In this document: positions 57,527-64,000 of the stretch, in pieces | Layout: each line of letters begins with the position of its first letter | Numbering within the stretch: the stretch's first letter is position 1 | Origin: Trichopria drosophilae | Taxonomy: Eukaryota; Arthropoda; Insecta; Hymenoptera; Diapriidae | Reading direction: 5' to 3' | Length of the DNA stretch: 64,000 nt | Assembly: GCA_030407085.1 (NCBI GenBank) | Contig: CM059584.1 | Span: 65,608,001 to 65,672,000, forward strand | Translations under genes and position numbers: made by a program | The notes under the pieces: generated by a model | What the model was told of the DNA's origin: nothing | What the model saw: only the letters and a program-made list of their open reading frames with translations | Database searches by the model: none

Positions 57527-59102
57527 TGTGATATTATTTAGATTCTTCAGAGGCTATAATCTCGACTGAGAATAACTGGAACTTGAATATGGGAAAAAAT
57601 CTTTAAATTTATTACGAGAATTATTCAAATTATTCATGTCCCAATCAACAATCTTTTATAAAGTAGAAAAGTTACAAACATAACCCCTAATATCATCATT
57701 TCATGGTTCGAATAATTTGATCACATATTATCATTTTTTTTTATAATTAAATGTAGAATTATGCCACAAGTGAGAAAGTAACATTCCTTCGCCATTAGTC
57801 ATCAATTATCATACATTCCACTCATTATATCACGCATCATATCGCATAAATCACAATCATTATCAATATTCATCAAAATTGAACTAATTCGCTGCTTCAT
57901 AATTCACAAATTAACCGTTCCTATTCATCATAAATTAATACGGATTAAAAGCTATACGCAGTCTTTTCGAAATACATTACAAAAAAGAATTTAACATGAA
58001 ATTTCACATTTAGAGCAGAAAGAGGTGAAAATCGAAACTTAGCTGTACGACGACACTCAGGTTTCATTGAAGAAAAAAAGGAACGAATGGTCTGGCACTA
58101 TATAAATTTCGAGGATGTCTCAGGGTATCTTCTCGTCAATAGGCTTCGTTTTCCAAACAAAATACTCCAGATGACTTCATGTCAAAAAAGGACATCCTTC
58201 TTTGGCGATAATGGCATCCATATATAATTTCCATAAAATAATCTCTTTCGTCAGCTGGCACTCGTATATCCTGAGTCGAACAAACAAAGGCAGCGGCAAA
58301 AGTCGAAGTTCGACAAAATGATGAAGAAAGATAACGTTTTTCTCTGGTGCACGAAAAAACTCAAATTTAAAGAGCGTCACTCACCAAGTGACTTCGTGCT
58401 CCACGAAGTCATCCAAAAAACAGCGTGAATCGAATTAAATGAACGCCTTCGTCTGGTTGCCAGCTATGGTACAACATGGCGTCGCCTCGTGTCTCGAGCG
58501 TCTTCTCCAACTCGGTGGCACTCTGGTGATTTCCTCTACGTCATCGGTGGTGCTAACGGCCTCAAACACGAAGTACGTCGTCTTTAATGGTGATGACAAA
58601 CGATTCCGTACTCGACATCACCGAAGTCCGAAGGAGAGAAAAGTAAAAACTTAGAGACTTCCAAGGAGAGCACGAAAATCGAGCTTGACTGCCCAGCGTT
58701 CCAAAAGCGACTGGCGTCCCCCTTCTTGTCCACGCTCAACACTCACTATTCACTAGCATTATGGAACTCGCGCCTGATTGGTCCACCCGGACTTCGTCCC
58801 TAGGTCGTCCTTTCTAGCTCATACAGTTTATTCATATGACTATCTTTCATTATACGAAACGATTTATCACATTGTTTAGTAATAATTATATCACTCTCTT
58901 TCTTTTCTCACAATAATTCTACTCTTTCCTGCTGCAATTAAACTTAATCTATGCTTACAATGTACATTAATTATTATTACTTAACAATATATATCGGCGC
59001 ATCCCTACTTTACCGACCGCTGATATTTGTTCAATTACCATATGATAGACATTAAATTATAATTACACACTTATCGAGGCTATCGATATACGTTATATCA
59101 CA
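57527..59102. repeat. Solo LTR inserted in LINE ORF2
   Basis: 1576 bp with termini TGTGATAT...ATATCACA and a 4-bp target duplication AGAC (57523-57526 and 59103-59106). Removing it with one AGAC copy leaves the ORF2 frame continuous. No coding domain. Contains a GC-richer block (58430-58800) with GATTGGTCCACC. The parent family is unknown. Confidence 0.8.
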
Positions 59103-61520
59103 AGACAATATGGAGGGGATACAGAAAAGAAGAATTAAGATTCAGGAGGAAGGGTGGGAAATATATACAATTTATAATAGAGAGGGAAAAAGTAAGATAT
59201 TAGAAGAATTAAATGAAATGGTAATAGAGAATCAGGAGAAAAATTTGATAATAGTTGGGGATTTTAATGCGAGGATTGGAAGAAAAGGGAGGAGGAAAGG
59301 ACTAGGATGGGTACCGTGGTGGGATGAAGAATGCACAAAGAGTAAGCGAGAGGCATACAAGGAAAGAAGAAAGTACAGAAAAGACGAATGCGAAGAAACA
59401 TATAAGAAATACATGGAAAAAAGGGGCAGATATAGGTCGACATGTAAAAGAAAGAAGGAGGAGTATCAGAAAGAGGAAGAAAAGGAAATAGAAAAAATAA
59501 GAACAGAAGAACAGGCCTGGAAATTTATTAATAAGGGAAGAAAACGAAGAGAGGGAGTAAGCCAGGAAATAAGGATTGAACAATGGGAAGAATATTTTAT
59601 GGTATTGCTAAACGGAGAAATGACAGACAAGATGGAAGAGAGAAAGGAAAGAAGTATAAGGGAGAGAAATGAAATTACATATGACGAAGTTGAAAGGGAA
59701 ATTAGAGCATTGAAAAGAGGTAAAGCAGCGGGAGCAGATGGGATAAAGAATGAAGCATGGATAGCCGGGGGCGGAAAGGTATGGAAGAAAGTGGCGGAGG
59801 TCTTGAAAAAAGTGTGGAGAGGGGAGGGTTTTCCAGAAGATTGGAGGATTGGAACAGTGGTACCGATTTGGAAGAAAGGGGAAAGAAATGTGGTAAATAA
59901 TTACAGAGGGGTAACCTTAACTAGTACGGCTTACAAAATGTATGCGAGTATACTTAATAAAAGGATAGTACAGGAGCTGGATGGAAAGGAGGGGTGGAGT
60001 AAGACTCAGGCAGGATTTAGACAAAAAAGGGGGACCATTCAGAATATAAAAATTCTGAAACATATCATCTCCAGACGATTAGGTCAGAATAGAAAGATAT
60101 GGGCAATGTTTGTAGATCTAAAAGCGGCATTTGATAAATTAGACAGAGACGTATTATGGGAGATGATGGAAAAAAGAGGAATATCGGAGGAACTAGTAGA
60201 TAGGGTCAAAGAGATATATGAGGAAACGAGATGTAGAGTGAAAGTAGGGAACAAGGAAACAAAAGAATTTAGGGTAACAACGGGAGTAAGACAAGGATGC
60301 CCACTAAGTCCAACGCTGTTTAATATTTACATCGCAGACATAGGAGATAGGTTAAGAAAAGGGCCAGGAGGGGTAAAAGTTGGAAAAGAGAAAATTTGGT
60401 CATTAGAATACGCAGACGATATAGTAGTGGTGGCGGAAAATGAAGAAGGACTGAGAGGGATAATTTTGGGATTGAAAAAATACCTGAGAGAAAAGAAATT
60501 GGAATTAAGCACGGAGAAAACAAAAGTGATAGTTTTCAAAAAGGATGGAGGAAGAGGGAAAAAAAGAAACTGGTGGTGGGGAAATGAAAAGATAGAAGAA
60601 GTAAAAAGAATTAGTTATGTAGGGTACATTATGAAAAGCAATAACGATGACGAGGAACATGTTAAAGAAAGGGTAAGGAAAGCAAGAATAGCAATGGGAT
60701 GGTTGTGGGGGTATGGGGAGAGAAAATTCAAAGAAGATTTAAAGTGGAGATGGAAATTATTTGATAGTATTGTTAAGGGAATAATGATGTACGGAGTGGA
60801 AATTTGGGGTTATAGAGAAAGGGAAAAAATAGAACAGTTACAAGAGAAATACGGACGATGGATACTGGGGTTAAATAAAAATACGGCCGGTTATATTGTT
60901 AGAGAAGAAATGAAAAGAGAAAAAATCAGAGTCGAGACGGGGAGGAGAGCAGGACAGTTTGAAGAGAGGATGGAGAAGGGAGAAATGGGGGACATTGCAA
61001 AAATGTGCGTAGAAGAGAAGAGGATGGATGCGATAGACAGACCAGAAAAGGAATGGGCAAAGGAAAGTATAGAAAGGAGAAAATATTTGTGGAGATGTGG
61101 AAGAAGTGAGGAGGCGATAAGAGAGGAAGGAGACTCTAAATGGGAAAGATTAAGGTATACGGACAAAGAAGTGGATGAGCAGGAGAGAGGAGAAAAAGTG
61201 AGAGGGTCCAAATCGTGTGACGGATACGAAAAAGTGGTCGGAATTCCAAAATACATGACGAACTATAAAGGTAGAGGGGATGGAAAGAAAATACAAATGG
61301 TTGCCAGATGGAGATGTGGAAATGAGTTAAAAGGTAATATGTACTGGTTAAAGGAAGAAGAAAGAAGGTGTAGAATATGTAGTGTAGAAAATGAAACACT
61401 ACAGCATGTTAAAGAATGTATGAATAAGGAGGTGGGGTCGGAGCGAAGGATTGATGTGTTGAACGGGGATGGGAGAGGATATGTATGGATGACGCAAGTA
61501 CAGAAAGCGAGAGAGAATAG

Positions 61521-61560
<40 letters not shown>

Positions 61561-61617
61561 AGAGTGAAGAGAGAGAGAAGGAGAGTAAAGTGTGAGAGGG
61601 AGAAGGATGGAAAGTGA
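59103..61617 (+). pseudogene. LINE ORF2, endonuclease remnant, RT and C-terminal knuckle
   Basis: Open for about 838 codons. The endonuclease shows only IIVGDFNARIG (about 59245), and within about 10 residues the frame enters the linker GWVPWWDEEC, so the SDH active-site region is deleted. RT: KAAGADGIKNEAW, NNYRGVTLTSTAYK, MFVDLKAAFDKLDRD (about 60110), TTGVRQGCPLSPTLFN (about 60278) and the catalytic YADDIVVV (about 60412). C-terminus has a CCHC-type CRICSVENETLQHVKEC (about 61372) and an Arg/Glu simple-repeat tail. RT residues look intact, but the element cannot nick DNA. Confidence 0.85.
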
Positions 61618-61697
61618 TGAGTGAGGTATCTAGTATGTAAGATAAATGTAAGTGAAATAATGTAAAAGGAAGTCAACTATGTAATACTTAGTTGTGA

Positions 61698-61749
61698 ATG
61701 CGTAATAAATAAATAATAATAATAATAATAATAATATATATATATATAG
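61698..61749. repeat. (AAT)n LINE tail and TA target copy
   Basis: A run of AATAAT repeats (61708-61733) is the LINE 3' tail. It is followed by TATATATATATAG, the second target copy (first copy 55025-55041). Confidence 0.8.
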
Positions 61750-62155
61750 GCAGGTATTATAAACAATTCGATAGTTGGGCCCTTCTTGGATGTAGAAAAG
61801 AAAAGTTTTATATTTTTATCCGGGAACAATGATAATGCATTGCACTCTGGAAACTCTTTTAACCGATTAGCAATTTCCTGTTACTGGTATGACAGATTTA
61901 CATTACGCACTCTGAAAACAATATAATCGATGTTGGGCATCTGAAGTAGCTATCAGAAATTTTGTTTCCTTTCCATTGAAAAAAATAAACTTGACCTTGG
62001 AATAACCTTCAAGGTCATGCTCTAGGTCAAGTTCTATGATACCATTAAATAAGCCGGGAAAAATCCTGGAACTTTTGTCTGAAACATATTCCCCGAAAAT
62101 GACCTCTTGCTGAGTTAATTCGCAGTTACGGGAGTTTTAAGTTTCGCCTTAAGCT
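61742..62155 (+). pseudogene. ITm transposase continuation and right terminal repeat
   Basis: Plus-strand residues AGIINNSIVGPFFLD continue the transposase interrupted at 55030, then decay. From about 61975 the sequence is the inverse of 51737-51910, the right terminal repeat. The third catalytic residue was not identified. Confidence 0.6.
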
Positions 62156-62399
62156 TAAACAAGTAAAAGCTTGTTCGGAACTGTTAGAGATGCCAGCGCA
62201 GTAAGACCGAGCAGGCAGCTCAAGCAGGATTCATGTTGACCATGTCAAGCTGTAGTCGAAATCTGTATATCGTAGCAATTTAAGATCTTTTTACGAAATG
62301 GGTAGTGTCGGGTGGGCAATGAATAGGGCAAACACGCCAAATAGTTCCTATGTCTACATCGTTATGATTAAGTTTCCTTTATCCCTTTGAGCCACGAAT

Positions 62400-62650
62400 T
62401 TTTCTTTTCGTCCAATTGACTCAAAACTTGTTACTCGGGGGTTAACAGTGCCGCTGATTACGAATCCGTTGCCCGATTTTCGAAATTCAAAATGGCGGAA
62501 CCAATAAGGAGGACCAAAATCCGAAATCGCGCCTGATTTACACGAAACTCGACTCCAGGGAGTCTTCGGGAACGCTGATTGCAAATCCGTTGTCAGTTTT
62601 TCGAAATTCAAAATGACAGATTCAAAATGGCTGATGAAAATACCAAAATG
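62400..62650. repeat. ATGGCGG-type dispersed repeat, two units
   Basis: Two about 120-bp units: CTTGTTACTCGGGGG, GCTGATTACGAATCCG, TTCGAAATTCAAAATGGCGG (62483), then ACTCGACTCCAGGGAGTC and AAATTCAAAATGACAGATTC (62603). Same sequence type as the arms of the CACAGTG element. Confidence 0.75.
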
Positions 62651-62985
62651 AAATAAATTAATTTAAAAAATTGAATTCGTTGGCAAGAAATTCAATTTTG
62701 AACAATTCAAGAGTGCACACTCTTAGGTAGTCTACTGACCGACATATAGCTAGAATATTTCTCAACAAATTACTCACTCTTAGAGTTACCCGGAACTAAC
62801 GACGAGGACGTGGCGAGCTGCTAGTTCCATTTATTTTTTTTGTGTTTTATTAATTTTTTTGTTTGTTTTTTGTTTTATTTATTTTTTTTTTCTTTTGTGT
62901 TTTATTTATTTTTTTTCCGTTTTATTCATTTTTTTGTTGCTTTTTGGTTTTAATTTTTTTTATGTGACTAATATTATTTCGTGGG
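62651..62985. other. Low-complexity T-rich stretch downstream of piggyBac
   Basis: 62828-62960 is almost entirely T with interspersed GTGTTTTATT units. In minus-strand sense it lies 3' of the piggyBac gene. No gene seen. Confidence 0.6.
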
Positions 62986-64000
62986 TTATGAGGAATGAAA
63001 GGTCAGAAAGCAGTTTTTATCTGCGGACACACAAAGGGGTACATTGCACTGGGTACAAATCCACATGGTTTTTTTTTTCATTATCTGAGGTACTGTAATG
63101 AGTACAACGGCGTCGTTTTCCTTCCGAATTGCACAAAGGCATATGATCAGATTCGCTGCATCTTTTTTGTACAGACGCTTGGGGTTTGTACAACCGAACA
63201 ATTTTTGACAAACATTTTCTACCTTATTTTTTTGGTACAATCCCACCTACCAAGTCATCCACAACATCTAATCTGAAAGTTTTCAAGGTTAGATTGTTTT
63301 TATTGCTTTTTTCTTTATAAATGATGTACGCATTTGTAATCCTTACATCGACAAGATGCCAAAAAATTCGATGCCACCATTTTTTCGATTTTCTGTTAAT
63401 TTGGTAGGTCGACTTGAGCATGTCTGCTTTGTCTACATACCCCATATGCTTGTTGTAATCAGAAACAACGGTAGGGCAAGTCACAGCAAGTAACGAACCA
63501 ACTTTTTGTCTACGATTTACAGTTCCTAATTCGCTAGGATCATGAAAGTTTGACAAAAATGAGACGGCCTTATTAGTTTTCCATTTTATCCAGCGTAAAC
63601 CTGAGCAAGAAGTTCGAAATTCATGCTGACCTCTGAAGATTTTTTTGTAAATCATTTGAAGCTTTGGTAATCCTACACGGCCTTGATGAACAGCCCCAGA
63701 AGCTAAAATTCCGTCTGCTTTCAAGGAAATCATGAGATCTATGCTTGTGAAGAAATTACCAAAATATGCCTGGTGATTATGAGTAGTAATTTCTCGCGTA
63801 AGATCTCGAACAACTCTAGCGCCTAACGATTTTTCCGCGCTATTGTTTGACTTACCCGTATATATCTGAAATTCACAGACATAGCCCGTCTCACCCGCTC
63901 GCTCCCAAATTTTATAACCCCTTTTTATAGGTTTTGCTGCATTATATTGTTTCATTCCGTTTCTACCTTTGTATTTCACCATCGTTTCGTCAACCGCTTG
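62986..64000 (-). pseudogene. PiggyBac transposase, C-terminal half
   Basis: The minus-strand frame enters from beyond the window (VDETMVKYKGRNGMKQY, first catalytic Asp near 63989). It runs through RGYKIW, IYTGK, FFTSIDLM, GLPK, FLSNFHDP, MGYVDKADMLKS (third catalytic Asp, about 63440) and SKKWWHRIFWH to a stop at 63224. The box that normally reads YFDNFFTS reads YFGNFFTS (about 63763), losing the second catalytic Asp. The C-terminal Cys-rich domain (WICTQCNVPLCVSADKNCFLTF, 63060-62990) is present but out of frame by two shifts, one near a T-run at 63068. Inactive. Confidence 0.9.

Larger units (their letters stand above)
55042..61735 (+). mobile_element. Non-LTR (LINE) retrotransposon with ORF1 and ORF2
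   Basis: It begins right after a TA repeat ending in TATATAG (55041) and ends with an (AAT)n tail (61710-61733), after which the same TATATATATAG recurs before the mariner-type transposase resumes. This gives a TA-rich target duplication of at least 11 bp. Parts: 5' UTR 55042-56054, ORF1 56055-57140, ORF2 from 57176. ORF2 is interrupted by a solo LTR (57527-59102) and also lacks much of the endonuclease. RT and C-terminus are open. It may prefer TA-rich targets. Confidence 0.85.
51737..62155 (+). mobile_element. IS630-Tc1-mariner-type transposon hosting nested insertions
   Basis: Left end CTGGGTGATCCAAAAGTCCC (after TA at 51735) and the subterminal block to 51910 are matched in inverse orientation at about 61975-62155 (e.g. 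GGTCATTTTCGGGG, CTTGACCT...AAGGTCAAG). Inside are transposase pieces at 54458-55030 and 61742-61850. They are separated by a non-LTR element (55042-61735) and preceded by a fold-back element (52266-54330). A reversed N-terminal fragment at 51915-52115 shows a second, rearranged copy. End positions are approximate. Confidence 0.6.

Overview
This window is eukaryotic, repeat-dominated nuclear DNA, almost certainly from an insect. It is AT-rich. Genes carry GT-AG introns and there are no operons or ribosome-binding sites. Nearly every open frame belongs to a transposable element (TE): copia, gypsy, BEL/Pao, DIRS, Penelope, several non-LTR lineages, piggyBac, IS630-Tc1-mariner, a Sola-like element and a Transib-like element. 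The mix resembles ant or other hymenopteran genomes, but that attribution rests on memory of such repeats and is an inference.

Layout. (1) 1-1537: unassigned sequence. (2) 1538-10118: a young copia element (LTRs 232/234 identical, 5-bp target duplication TTATA). Its integrase is split by a 3.7-kb inverted-repeat transposon (3629-7305) with CACAGTG ends, GGTCG duplications and arms made of 121-bp tandem units. (3) 10124-13440: mostly unassigned, with two mariner-type MITEs and tRNA-derived pieces. (4) 13450-27745: a decayed DIRS-type tyrosine-recombinase retrotransposon, recognised by its inverted/complementary ends, gag, RT, RNase H and recombinase pieces. It is split by a non-LTR fragment, by a palindromic element, and by a minus-strand non-LTR element that itself contains a 4.3-kb Sola-like transposon with an apparently intact two-exon transposase. 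(5) 29264-31596: three adjacent fold-back elements. (6) 31834-36335: a broken minus-strand gypsy element. (7) 37540-38710: two Penelope-like fragments facing opposite ways.

(8) 39180-40965: the only convincing host gene. It is the 3' part of a CAAP1-like (caspase activity and apoptosis inhibitor 1) gene on the minus strand, flanked by (TA)n arrays. (9) 41880-51120: ATGGCGG-type repeats, then a multi-exon repeat-family gene carrying a VHWDGK motif. This gene is interrupted by a BEL/Pao element whose ends form an odd duplication of gene flank plus LTR. (10) 51737-62155: a three-deep nest. A mariner-type (ITm) transposon contains a non-LTR element inserted at a TA repeat, and that element contains a 1.58-kb solo LTR (TSD AGAC). 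An 8-bp-TSD fold-back element (52266-54330) sits in the same transposon. (11) 62986-64000: a minus-strand piggyBac transposase with a damaged catalytic residue, running off the window end.

The genes do not form a pathway; the window records successive insertions. At several junctions, removing the insert plus one target-site copy brings the host frame back into register, which supports the insertion order. The most noteworthy items are the CACAGTG-ended element with tandem-repeat arms, the apparently complete Sola-like transposon, and the BEL/gene-flank duplication.
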